Shown here one piece after another: positions 1 to 7,145 of a stretch of DNA of 64,000 nt (positions are counted from its first letter, which is position 1; each line of letters opens with the position of its first letter). This stretch comes from Hyphomicrobium sp. GTDB lineage: Bacteria > Pseudomonadota > Alphaproteobacteria > Rhizobiales > Hyphomicrobiaceae. The stretch is from positions 292,581-356,580 of the forward strand of contig JAIEMV010000013.1 in assembly GCA_019751875.1 (NCBI GenBank), in the 5' to 3' direction. The notes below the pieces were generated by a model, which saw only the letters and a program-made list of their open reading frames with translations, had not been told where the DNA came from and did not search any database. The position numbers were made by a program, and so were the translations under genes.

Positions 1-165
1 CGCTCCTCATCTGCTTCTTCCGGCGGCGGCGACCCGGCGGCTCAAGGCGGTGCAACGGGCCAGGCTGGGGGCGGTGCAAGCCCTGGCGGGGCGTCAGGCC
101 AGGCTGGCGCTGCTAGCGCCGGCGGCGCAGGGCCTGAAGGTGGCGGTTCATCCGGTTCGCCTTAG
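1..165 (+). CDS. C-terminal end of a Gly/Ala/Ser-rich protein (partial)
   Basis: Frame 1 is open from the window edge to a TAG at 163-165, giving the last 54 residues of a protein that begins outside the window. The tail is almost entirely Gly, Ala, Ser and Gln with a repeating GQAG/GGAS flavour and no hydrophobic segment, so it looks like a disordered linker or exported low-complexity tail. A strong hairpin follows within 25 bases, supporting a real gene end. No family can be named from the tail. Confidence 0.55.
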   Translation, partial: RSSSASSGGGDPAAQGGATGQAGGGASPGGASGQAGAASAGGAGPEGGGSSGSP

Positions 166-188
166 TAAAAGTTACATCGCAAGCCCGC

Positions 189-230
189 AGTAAAGCTGTG
201 CGCGGTCATCTGACTGCGCACAGCTTTACT
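189..230 (+). terminator. Perfect 15-bp hairpin after the Gly-rich gene
   Basis: Arms AGTAAAGCTGTGCGC (189-203) and GCGCACAGCTTTACT (216-230) are exact reverse complements around a 12-base loop. It lies between the end of a plus-strand gene and the end of a minus-strand gene (277-774), the expected place for a bidirectional terminator. There is no long T run after it, so termination strength is uncertain. Confidence 0.6.
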
Positions 231-276
231 TCGTATCGCCCAATCCACGCTTGCGGAGACCAGCTTTGTTCTGCCG

Positions 277-774
277 CTAAACCGTTACTGCTTTTAAGGA
301 AAGTTGGAGGACTGTCATTGCGGGATTGCCCGGCACCTGCTCCTTGCGTGTGGGAGGCTTAAGAGCCACCGAGCCGTTCACACCAACGAGTGCATTCTCA
401 AAACCCGGTTGAACGGCTACTCCCGGAGGGTTGCGGCGTACGAACAAGCCATTCAAGTCAGTTGGATTGAGGCCCGGCGGGCCGTACACCGCCCATATGA
501 ATACCCGTTTTGCAAAATCAGGCATGTCACCGCTTGTAAATCCTGAACGTTCAATCTCACCGTCGAAGCGTGCGGTTTTTCCATTAGCCTGCTGAAAACT
601 ACACGTCAGAAGGAGGGTGCCGTGTTCAGCCTGCGGTTCGCCTGCTTTTGTTGTGCAAGCCAACTGACCGGTTATCGCTGACGCAGCATTGGCGTTGACG
701 ACTGGCAGTTCCGCCAGTGCAGCACACAGCAGACAAGCGGATAGGAAGCGGGCGGTCACACGTTCAGTGGTCAT
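277..774 (-). CDS. Exported DUF992-like protein
   Basis: A 165-residue protein starting at the ATG at 774, chosen because GAGGAGC lies just upstream; the longer 180-residue reading has no ribosome site. Residues 1-33 form an Sec signal peptide ending in ANAASA. The mature part begins ITGQLAC and continues with a second cysteine (C40, C58), an IERSGF segment, a VFIWAVYGP segment and a GLFVRR strand, an order resembling the DUF992 family of small alphaproteobacterial periplasmic proteins, where two cysteines may pair. Function of DUF992 is not known. The next minus-strand gene ends 55 bases upstream of this start. Confidence 0.55.
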   Translation of the reverse strand: MTTERVTARFLSACLLCAALAELPVVNANAASAITGQLACTTKAGEPQAEHGTLLLTCSFQQANGKTARFDGEIERSGFTSGDMPDFAKRVFIWAVYGPPGLNPTDLNGLFVRRNPPGVAVQPGFENALVGVNGSVALKPPTRKEQVPGNPAMTVLQLSLKAVTV

Positions 775-829
775 GCTCCTCGCTCCGGCGAATGAAATCC
801 AACATGCGTGATGCAGCATTTTCCTACCT

Positions 830-1264
830 TTACGGCGTTCCAGATTGTTTGATGTCGATCTTCACCGTAACGCGTTTCGAATCCGGCTCAACCAGTGCCA
901 CGTCATCACCTTCGATGAAGTAGGAGTAATTCGCTAAGCTGGGAACGCGCTCGACGATTTTCTCCGGCAGGGGACGCAGCGGAATCTCAGGCCCTGCGAT
1001 GCCACCGAGTGGCACGGCAGTGGCGCCGGCCGGAGCAGAGGTCCGTTCTGACACAGGTGCCCGCTGCACATCATCTGCCAATGTTTTCCCGACAAAAGTA
1101 CAGTCTGAAACTGGAAACTGACGAATTCTGCCGCCCTCTCCGGCTTCGCACGAGATCACCATGTCGGGCATGACGGGGCCGGTCGACGCGTACCACATGA
1201 GAAGGACCAGCAATGTGCCGCCAATCAGCGTCATGACAGCAGAGATTGGAATTTGGCCTGTCAC
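830..1264 (-). CDS. Membrane-anchored DUF1236-like protein
   Basis: A 144-residue protein with a GTG start at 1264, chosen because AGGAGGA sits 6 bases upstream; the reading frame extends further but without a ribosome site. Residues about 6-26 are one hydrophobic segment (signal anchor), followed by a short exported region with two cysteines and a Pro/Ala linker. The C-terminal about 45 residues (LPEKIVERVP, then YSYFIEGDDVALVEP and KRVTVKI) match the pattern of the DUF1236 domain, common in exported Rhizobiales proteins and of unknown function. It is transcribed toward the DUF992-like gene and may be cotranscribed with it. Confidence 0.55.
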   Translation of the reverse strand: MTGQIPISAVMTLIGGTLLVLLMWYASTGPVMPDMVISCEAGEGGRIRQFPVSDCTFVGKTLADDVQRAPVSERTSAPAGATAVPLGGIAGPEIPLRPLPEKIVERVPSLANYSYFIEGDDVALVEPDSKRVTVKIDIKQSGTP

Positions 1265-1353
1265 TCGCGTTCCTCCTGCTATGGCCGTAACGAGGAGAAG
1301 GCACGCGCGTTCCCTGTGAAATCGTGTTTGGCAGAAACGTGCGGGCTCAGGTC

Positions 1354-1379
1354 GGAACAAAACCAGGGCCAAAAAAGTT
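1354..1379 (+). promoter_or_regulatory. EcfG-like promoter candidate before the CsbD gene
   Basis: GGAAC at 1354-1358 and AGTT at 1376-1379 are separated by 17 bases, one mismatch from the general-stress EcfG consensus GGAAC-N16/17-CGTT. It lies 35 bases before the CsbD start, and CsbD proteins are typical general-stress products. By chance a handful of such matches are expected in 64 kb, so this is suggestive only. Confidence 0.4.
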
Positions 1380-1413
1380 TGACGAGATCCTGTAACAAGC
1401 GGAGGTGAACGTC

Positions 1414-1617
1414 ATGAACTGGGATCGCATCGAAGGCAACTGGAAGCAGTTTACCGGAAAGGCAAAGGAGAAGTGGGGGCAATTGACGGATGATGATCTG
1501 TCAAAAATCAATGGCAGCCGGGAACAACTTGAGGGGGCAATTCAAGAGCGGTATGGCTACGGCAAAGATCGTGCAAAGGATGAAGTCGACAGCTGGAGCC
1601 GAACTCTCGGCAGCTAA
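1414..1617 (+). CDS. CsbD family stress-response protein
   Basis: A 67-residue hydrophilic protein starting MNWDRIEGNWKQFTGKAKEK, the signature opening of the CsbD family, and ending with the usual YGYGKDRAKDEVDSW segment. The start at 1414 is preferred over an in-frame GTG at 1405 because GGAGGT lies at 1401-1406 with 7-base spacing. CsbD-like proteins accumulate in general stress and starvation; their biochemical role is unsettled. The EcfG-like promoter candidate directly upstream agrees with that. It stands alone, convergent with the dehydrogenase gene ending at 1861. Confidence 0.9.
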   Translation: MNWDRIEGNWKQFTGKAKEKWGQLTDDDLSKINGSREQLEGAIQERYGYGKDRAKDEVDSWSRTLGS

Positions 1618-1860
1618 TCTAGGTGTTACGACCCTCGCGGTCTGTAATGTCCCGACTCTCTTCCGGTAGCTGGATCTGGTCCCGATCGTAGCTTCTGTGG
1701 ACTGGACCGCTGCCGGAGAGGGCTGTTTGCTCGCAGCAATCTGTCATCTAGCAGACCGGCAATGAACGTCCGTTCGATCCAGTCGAGTGCGGACCGATAT
1801 CGTCGTAGGCGTGTGCAATGACAGACCATATCGCTGTCGCCTGACGCAATGACTGCGGCG

Positions 1861-3762
1861 TCATCGGCCGACCTCCACGCGTTCAATGTCGGGTTCTGGA
1901 GCAGCAGCGCCCTCTGCACCGCTCGAAGGTGACATCTGATTTGGCGGAATTGCCGCCTGCTTCAGGACGTTTTGCGGGATCGCAAAAACCAGCAACGTGC
2001 TGCCGCCCAGTGTATATGCGGGAAGATCCTGGGTGGCTCCGATGAAGCCGAGAGCGCCGTTACGCACGCGCGGATCCAATTCCGCATTGGCAATTGCACC
2101 GGACCAGCCGCCGACGCCGGAGAGAATTGCCACATACTGACGGCCGTCGGTACCTTGATACGTAACCGGTTGACCGATGATTCCTGACGGTGTGCGGAAG
2201 GTCCAAAGAAGCTGGCCGGAGCGGGCATCGACGGCCTTCAACCAGCGGTCCATTGTTCCGTAGAATGCAACATCTCCAGCAGTGACGACCGTACCGCTCC
2301 AGACCGGAAACTTCTCCTTGATGCTCCACACGGTCTTTCGCTTCTTCACGTCCCACGCTTGGAACACGCCGCGGTATCCGTCACCCGGTCCGGCGTACAT
2401 GTCCACAGTAGCGCCGACATACGGGGTGCCGGCTATGTAGCCGACTTCAGAAGCTTTGAAACTCATGCACAGATGTTGATGGGGAACGTACAGGTATTGA
2501 GTGCGTGGCGACCAAGCCGTCGGTTGCCAATCCTTTGCACCAGGAGCAGCGGGACAGACGTTCTCTACGAGTTTGCCGGTTTCGGGCTTTTTCTCTTCGT
2601 TTGGGATGATGCGGCCGGTCTTCAGATCGACGCCGTGATAGGCCGTTACCGTGTCGAAGGCGTCGGCAGAAAGGACTTCGCCCGTTGCTCGGTCGATAAC
2701 GTACATGAAGCCGGTGCGACCGGGCCGAACGAGAACCTTTCGTGTCTGCCCGCCGATCTCCAAATCGAGAAGGACCAATTCATTGATCCCGTCATGATCC
2801 CACAAGTCGTGGGGAGACGTCTGGTAGGCCCACTTCGCCATACCGGTATCCGGATCGCGGGCAAAAATAGTTGTTGTCCAAAGATTGTCGCCAGCCCGCT
2901 GATTGGGATTCCAAGGCCCCGGATTGCCAGACCCGTAGTAGATGAGATTGAGTTCAGGATCGTACGAAATCCAGCCCCAGACCGTTCCTCCACCCTGCTG
3001 CCAATGATCCGCCGGCCAAGTCTTAACCCCGAGATCGTTTCCCTTCATCCAATCATAGTGAGGCTTGAAATCAGAACCGATGAGAACGTCTTTGTCAGGG
3101 CCCGTGTGATAGGCGCGCCAGACAATTTTGCCGGTATTCGTATCGAGTGCCGTGATCCAACCACGCACACCCATCTCGCCGCCGCTGTTTCCCACAAGTA
3201 CCTTGTTCTTCACGACCAGCGGCGCCATCGTCATGGTCTCACCGAGATTGATGTCGCCAAGTTTGGTGTGCCAGATCTCCTTTCCCGTTTCTGCGTCGAC
3301 AGCAACGGTATGATTATCGAGCGTATTGAAGAAGATCTTGCCATCGCTATAGGCGGCTCCGCGATTGACGACATCACAGCACGCCACCCCTTGGGCAGCC
3401 ACTTCGGTTGGTGGTTCAAAAATCCATTTTAACTCGCCATCTGTAGCGCCAAGCGCAAACAGCTTATTGGGATAAGGGCCGACGACATACATTGTGTCGC
3501 CGATAACAAGCGGCGCTGCTTCCTGTCCGCGATTGACGCCGGTGGAGAAGCTCCATGCCAATTGCAGGTGCTTGATGTTCTCGGCGTTGATCTGATCCAG
3601 TTCGCTGAAGCGTGTACTGGCATAATTCCGGGCGGGCATGACCCACTGACGCGCATCGCGGCTTAGGGACTGAAGGTCGTCCGCTCTCGCTGGCTCGAGG
3701 ATCGACATCGGCACTACCAGCGCGACGAGGGCCGTAATTATGCGATTCAGGGGCCCGGGCAT
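1861..3762 (-). CDS. PQQ-dependent alcohol/methanol dehydrogenase, lanthanide-type active site
   Basis: A 633-residue periplasmic quinoprotein. The start at 3762 is chosen because it has GAGGT just upstream and opens directly into a signal peptide ending PARA; an upstream in-frame ATG at 3882 lacks both. The vicinal cysteine pair (C128-C129, in GVACCDVVNRG) that forms the ring disulfide next to PQQ is present, as are the repeating tryptophan-docking sheets (TGKxxW). The catalytic segment reads PHDLWDHDGINE: the catalytic Asp (D322) is followed two residues later by a second Asp (D324), the extra metal ligand that marks lanthanide-dependent XoxF/ExaF/PedH enzymes, whereas calcium enzymes carry Ala or Ser. 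No dedicated cytochrome (xoxG) or xoxJ is adjacent. Substrate (methanol or a longer alcohol) cannot be decided. A small membrane gene precedes it on the same strand. Confidence 0.9.
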   Translation of the reverse strand: MPGPLNRIITALVALVVPMSILEPARADDLQSLSRDARQWVMPARNYASTRFSELDQINAENIKHLQLAWSFSTGVNRGQEAAPLVIGDTMYVVGPYPNKLFALGATDGELKWIFEPPTEVAAQGVACCDVVNRGAAYSDGKIFFNTLDNHTVAVDAETGKEIWHTKLGDINLGETMTMAPLVVKNKVLVGNSGGEMGVRGWITALDTNTGKIVWRAYHTGPDKDVLIGSDFKPHYDWMKGNDLGVKTWPADHWQQGGGTVWGWISYDPELNLIYYGSGNPGPWNPNQRAGDNLWTTTIFARDPDTGMAKWAYQTSPHDLWDHDGINELVLLDLEIGGQTRKVLVRPGRTGFMYVIDRATGEVLSADAFDTVTAYHGVDLKTGRIIPNEEKKPETGKLVENVCPAAPGAKDWQPTAWSPRTQYLYVPHQHLCMSFKASEVGYIAGTPYVGATVDMYAGPGDGYRGVFQAWDVKKRKTVWSIKEKFPVWSGTVVTAGDVAFYGTMDRWLKAVDARSGQLLWTFRTPSGIIGQPVTYQGTDGRQYVAILSGVGGWSGAIANAELDPRVRNGALGFIGATQDLPAYTLGGSTLLVFAIPQNVLKQAAIPPNQMSPSSGAEGAAAPEPDIERVEVGR

Positions 3763-3824
3763 GACTACCTCAATCTTTGAAATATGGCCGGGCCCAGACT
3801 TCCAGTCAGTGCGCCCGGGTGAAT

Positions 3825-4006
3825 CCCGTATCGCAACATCCCACTGACCGCGCGGTTCCGCGGTCTTCTCTCTATCGATCATTTTTTACCGAAGGCGCTT
3901 GTGGGCCTCAGAACCAGACAGCAGAAATCAGCCGCTCGTCGGCGCGTCGGTCGGCGGAATGATGGGCGGCGATCCGGTTTGATAGTTTTCCAGAGCACTC
4001 CAGGCG
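3825..4006 (-). repeat. Copy A of a duplicated cassette (small membrane gene 3' half plus spacer)
   Basis: Read on the minus strand, this stretch aligns over most of its length with 44561-44721 read on the plus strand: the end of the small membrane gene (GCCTGGAG, then TATCAAACCGGATCG), its stop region (GCCGACGAGCGGCTGA), the CTTCGGTAAAAAATG block, and GCGGAACC followed by GGTCAGTGGGATGTTGC. In both places it sits upstream of a periplasmic redox gene in the same orientation: here the PQQ dehydrogenase, there a cytochrome c. Confidence 0.85.
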
Positions 4007-4053
4007 AACATGAAGCCCAGCAGAACCAAGGCGAATACGATCCAGCGTACCAT
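3928..4053 (-). CDS. Small single-span membrane protein
   Basis: A 41-residue protein starting at the ATG at 4053, with AAGGAG eight bases upstream; a longer 62-residue reading lacks a ribosome site. Residues 3-20 form one transmembrane helix, followed by WSALENYQTGS and a proline-rich end (PPIIPPTDAPTSG). No known family was recognised. A second, frameshifted copy of its 3' half lies at 44511-44634, where the WSALE and QTGS motifs are conserved, which argues that it is a real gene. It precedes the PQQ dehydrogenase by 165 bases on the same strand and may share its transcript. Confidence 0.65.
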   Translation of the reverse strand: MVRWIVFALVLLGFMFAWSALENYQTGSPPIIPPTDAPTSG

Positions 4054-4081
4054 CCGACGCTCCTTAATTTCCTTCAAGTGA

Positions 4082-4106
4082 GGAACAGAAGCGTCTCTGG
4101 CCGGTT
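4082..4106 (+). promoter_or_regulatory. EcfG-like promoter candidate (plus-strand member of an overlapping divergent pair)
   Basis: GGAAC at 4082-4086 and GGTT at 4103-4106, spacing 16, one mismatch from GGAAC-N16/17-CGTT. It points at the exported protein gene starting at 4141, leaving about 30 bases of leader including its GAAGGAGG ribosome site. Confidence 0.4.
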
Positions 4107-4108
4107 CC
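4084..4108 (-). promoter_or_regulatory. EcfG-like promoter candidate (minus-strand member of the pair)
   Basis: On the minus strand GGAAC (4108-4104) and TGTT (4087-4084) are 16 bases apart. It overlaps the plus-strand candidate almost completely, so one 27-bp segment could drive both the small membrane gene/PQQ dehydrogenase side and the 4141 gene. Confidence 0.38.
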
Positions 4109-4140
4109 ATTGCCACCCCTAGTCAACGAAGGAGGTTCTT

Positions 4141-4695
4141 ATGAAGTTATCCGTAGCTGTGGCGGCCATGATGATGATGGCGACGCCCGTGTATGCGCAA
4201 GGCGCAGATGACATCCCGGGCAGAAAAGCGGGGCAACCCACTTCCGATCGAACGCCTCAGGACAAGACGATCACGCCTCTGGATCAAACGACTCAAACGA
4301 AACAGGGCGCTACGTCGGATCGTACGCCGTCCAACAATCAGATGGATGGCGCCTCCGGCAGCAGCATGCAGCATGGCGGACAGTCAATGCAGCAGTCGTC
4401 GTCCGATCAGCAATCAGGTGGTCCAAACACCGGTAGGCCCGCCGTTCTTACTCCGACTAAATTGCGAGATTCGCTCGAGAAGGCAGGGTTCGAAGACATA
4501 AGAATTCTCGATGCGGCCTATCTGGTGCACGCGCGCAATAGCGACGGAGATCTGATCGTAATGACGATCAATCCGCCGACGATTGCCGCAGCAACGAGTG
4601 CTGGTGGTACGTCCAGTTCCGGTTCGTCCGGCGACAGTTCTTCCGAAGGCATGGGCTACAACGCGCCCGGCTCCAGCGACAAGAGCAAACCTTAG
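4141..4695 (+). CDS. Exported low-complexity protein with a short conserved C-terminal domain
   Basis: A 184-residue protein with a clear signal peptide (KLSVAVAAMMMMATPVYA) and a strong ribosome site GAAGGAGG before the ATG. Residues about 20-95 are Gln/Ser/Thr/Asp-rich and contain a repeated TSDRTPQ/TSDRTPS motif. Residues about 100-145 (LTPTKLRDSLEKAGFEDIRI, then AYLVHARNSDGDLIVMTINP) form a compact alpha-beta domain seen in small exported alphaproteobacterial proteins near PRC-barrel or PepSY-like genes; I do not assign a function. The tail is again Ser/Gly-rich. A possible EcfG-like promoter is immediately upstream, so a stress-induced envelope role is plausible. Confidence 0.7.
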   Translation: MKLSVAVAAMMMMATPVYAQGADDIPGRKAGQPTSDRTPQDKTITPLDQTTQTKQGATSDRTPSNNQMDGASGSSMQHGGQSMQQSSSDQQSGGPNTGRPAVLTPTKLRDSLEKAGFEDIRILDAAYLVHARNSDGDLIVMTINPPTIAAATSAGGTSSSGSSGDSSSEGMGYNAPGSSDKSKP

Positions 4696-4711
4696 CGGTT
4701 AATCATACCCG

Positions 4712-6013
4712 ATGGCGGAGCGCCTGCGCCTCGTGTTGGCAGATCTCGTGACGACCCTCTGGTTCGTCCCATTGATTATGTCGATAATCGCAGCCGCTCT
4801 CGCCATCTTGGTGCTCGAGGCGGATTTCGATCTGCACGATCCTTGGTGGCTTCATCAGGGAAATGCGAGAGATGCGAGCGGACTGTTATCGAGCCTGCTC
4901 AACTCGCTGATGACGATCTCGGCGCTGGTGATTTCGATTACAGTGGTTGTTCTGACCTTGGCCGCCCGGCAATTGGGGCCGCGTATTCTCTTGAGCTTCA
5001 TGGGTGATAGGCGGACCCAACTCGCTCTCGGCTACTTTATTGCGACAGTTGTCTATTTTCTTCTGGTTCTGCGCGTTATCAATTCCGATCTTGCGCAAGA
5101 CGAGGTTCCACACCTGGCAGTGACTATTGCCAGTGTCCTGATGCTCGGTGCGCTTGTGACATTGCTCTTTTATACGCACCATCTCGCGCGGGCGATTGTT
5201 GCCGACACGGTCATTAGCCGGATCGGAAGAGATCTCAACGAGGCTGTTTGCCGGCACTTTCCCAGCGACAAGACCGCCCAAGAACGAATCCCCGCCGATA
5301 TAGAAAACACGGTGGGAATCCTGCGCTTCAAACAGTCCGGGTACATTCAGTCATGCGACTATGACGGTTTGACTGAGGCAGCGGCGCGAAGCGGTTCCAT
5401 AATGCAACTCGTGGTCAGGCCAGGTGACTATGTAATTGCCGGCGAATGCGGCGCCATGATCCAGCCCTGCCGCGACACGCCGGGCGAAGACATCCTTGCT
5501 GAGGGCATCGTCATCGACCACGTTCAGAGCGCCGATCAGGATGTTCTATTCGCGGCTCGACAGCTCGTGGAAATCGCGCTCAGGGCGCTCTCAAGCGGGA
5601 ATGCGGATCCATTTACCGCCATAGCCATTATCAACCGTCTGTCGGCTGCGACTGCGATTGCCATTGAGCGAAACCGACCGGTTGAAATTTGGTCGACACA
5701 GCACCGTGATAAAGCCGGTTGGCTTATTGCGCCGGTGGTGACCTTTGGCGACTTGGTGACTACGTCGTTCGACGAAATTCGCCATGCAGCACCGGTATTT
5801 CCTATCGTTTTGGTTCATCTTTTCGCTCAGCTTTTGACGCTGCTCAAACTATCGCGAACCGACGAACAGCGCACTGCCATCCGCCGCCAGCTCGAGCAAC
5901 TACTCGAGATCGATAGCGCAATTGTCCAGCGTTATCGCCTTTCTTGGTCTCAACAGATTGAAGCGGCAGGTGATGTGGCAGGCCAGAGATTGCATTCGCT
6001 GCGGCACGCGTAA
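4712..6013 (+). CDS. DUF2254 family membrane protein
   Basis: A 433-residue protein whose first 160 residues hold four hydrophobic helices (about 17-37, 62-85, 104-125, 135-155), followed by a soluble region of about 270 residues with PGDYVIAGECGAMIQP and the DVLFAARQLVEIALRALSSGNADPFTA type segment typical of DUF2254 proteins. The family is widespread in proteobacteria and uncharacterised. The gene follows 4141-4695 by 16 bases and is followed 8 bases later by the CtaG-like gene, so it may be the first cistron of the oxidase transcript. No strong ribosome site is seen before the ATG. Confidence 0.8.
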   Translation: MAERLRLVLADLVTTLWFVPLIMSIIAAALAILVLEADFDLHDPWWLHQGNARDASGLLSSLLNSLMTISALVISITVVVLTLAARQLGPRILLSFMGDRRTQLALGYFIATVVYFLLVLRVINSDLAQDEVPHLAVTIASVLMLGALVTLLFYTHHLARAIVADTVISRIGRDLNEAVCRHFPSDKTAQERIPADIENTVGILRFKQSGYIQSCDYDGLTEAAARSGSIMQLVVRPGDYVIAGECGAMIQPCRDTPGEDILAEGIVIDHVQSADQDVLFAARQLVEIALRALSSGNADPFTAIAIINRLSAATAIAIERNRPVEIWSTQHRDKAGWLIAPVVTFGDLVTTSFDEIRHAAPVFPIVLVHLFAQLLTLLKLSRTDEQRTAIRRQLEQLLEIDSAIVQRYRLSWSQQIEAAGDVAGQRLHSLRHA

Positions 6014-6021
6014 TCATACGT

Positions 6022-6756
6022 GTGGAACGGCCTGTATTGATCTCGGTTGTTGGGAACAGTTCCGGCACAGCTTGCGTGAACGGTCATATGCTGCGGTTTG
6101 ACAAGACTGATCACGTTCGCGTGGTCTTCGTGGGTATTGGAATTGCTCTGGTGGCCCTCTCAGCGGCGACCACCCTGGCTCAGAGCATTTCTGGTCTCGT
6201 GAGTGCCGGGCCTGTGACCACTCACATGCTCATGCACCTTGCGCTGATGAATGTTGCTGGGCCTTTTGCGGGGCTCTGCGTTATTCAAATCGTGAAGCGG
6301 AGCTGGAGTGCGGGTGAGCTGGCGCTCGCAGGCGTGGCTCAAATTTTGCTCCTTTGGGCATGGCATTCTCCTGCGGCTTTTGATTGGGCCCATCACAGCA
6401 GCCTCACAATGGCAGCCATGCACGTGTCCCTCTATCTGACCGCAATCCTATTCTGGGCTGCTGTGTTCGGAGCCGAAAGGGACGCCCGATGGATGTCCAT
6501 CGCCACCGTTCTAGTGACGGGTAAGCTTTTTTGTCTATTGGCAGTCCTCCTCGCGCTCTCGCCTCGTGTGCTCTATCTGCTCAGTTCCCACCATGCGAGT
6601 GCCGTCGCCCTCGCGGATCAGCAGTTCGCTGGTTTGATCATGATTGTTGCTTGTCCTTTGACGTACGTCCTTGCCGGCGTTGTGATCGCATCGCGATGGC
6701 TGCTTGAGATTGAAAGCCGATCAACGGGCTCCGCAACTCTGTTGCACTCGGAGTAG
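6022..6756 (+). CDS. CtaG/caa3-type cytochrome oxidase assembly membrane protein
   Basis: Up to 244 residues, six to seven hydrophobic helices. The family marks are an early TTHMLMHLALM segment, LWAWHSPAAFDWAHHSS, and a late ADQQFAGLIMIVACPLTYV segment with conserved His, Asp and Gln, as in the CtaG family that helps insert copper into aa3/caa3 oxidases. The first reading frame codon is a GTG at 6022 without ribosome site; an internal ATG at 6088 is a credible alternative start, and a weak GGAAC-N16-GGTT match (6024-6048) falls between the two. It heads a compact cluster with the subunit II-like and subunit I/III genes. Confidence 0.75.
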   Translation: MERPVLISVVGNSSGTACVNGHMLRFDKTDHVRVVFVGIGIALVALSAATTLAQSISGLVSAGPVTTHMLMHLALMNVAGPFAGLCVIQIVKRSWSAGELALAGVAQILLLWAWHSPAAFDWAHHSSLTMAAMHVSLYLTAILFWAAVFGAERDARWMSIATVLVTGKLFCLLAVLLALSPRVLYLLSSHHASAVALADQQFAGLIMIVACPLTYVLAGVVIASRWLLEIESRSTGSATLLHSE

Positions 6757-6761
6757 AGAGG

Positions 6762-7145
6762 ATGGCTTTGGGTCTACGTCTTGACTGGAGAGTTGCAGCG
6801 CTCCTCGGCTTTGCAGTGTTTGGGAACGCAACCGAGGCATGGTGCAACCAGTCAGCCCTCCATCCGGCTAGCGATGCGGCAGAGCGGATCTTCAATTTAA
6901 TCGTTGTCATGACGGCCGGAGCGGTCGCCATTCAGTTGCTGGTCATCGGGCTCGTGATCGCCGGAGTATACGGCAACTGGCGCTGGCGCCACCGCATCGC
7001 GTCCGTGCGTTTCGTATTCGCGATGGGTGTCATCTTTCCAACCGTTATTTTGACGGCGCTCCTCGTCTACGGCCTTCTTCTGATGCGAGACGGGCACTCG
7101 GGCGCTCTTCCGGGCCACGATGCCGCTCCCATGGACACGACATGA
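6762..7145 (+). CDS. Reduced cytochrome oxidase subunit II (transmembrane hairpin only, no CuA domain)
   Basis: A 127-residue protein with signal peptide, then two helices (about 44-70 and 83-108). The sequence SALHPASDAAERIFNLIVVM and the second helix FAMGVIFPTVILTALLVYGL match the two-helix N-terminal region of subunit II of heme-copper oxidases. Normal subunit II continues for 130 or more residues into the cupredoxin CuA domain (C-x3-C, His, Met); here the protein stops after a short His/Pro tail. The stop is not a frameshift scar: its TGA overlaps the ATG of the subunit I gene (ATGA at 7142-7145), so the short form is translationally coupled and probably genuine. Confidence 0.7.
   Translation: MALGLRLDWRVAALLGFAVFGNATEAWCNQSALHPASDAAERIFNLIVVMTAGAVAIQLLVIGLVIAGVYGNWRWRHRIASVRFVFAMGVIFPTVILTALLVYGLLLMRDGHSGALPGHDAAPMDTT

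Noticed and set aside
2359..3432. Long plus-strand frame of 357 codons antisense to the PQQ dehydrogenase gene
   Set aside because: No ribosome site and no recognisable domain; it is the mirror of a highly conserved enzyme gene in GC-rich DNA.
3763..3882. N-terminal extension of the PQQ dehydrogenase from an upstream ATG at 3882
   Set aside because: No ribosome site there and the signal peptide begins only at 3762, although this stretch is part of the conserved duplicated cassette.
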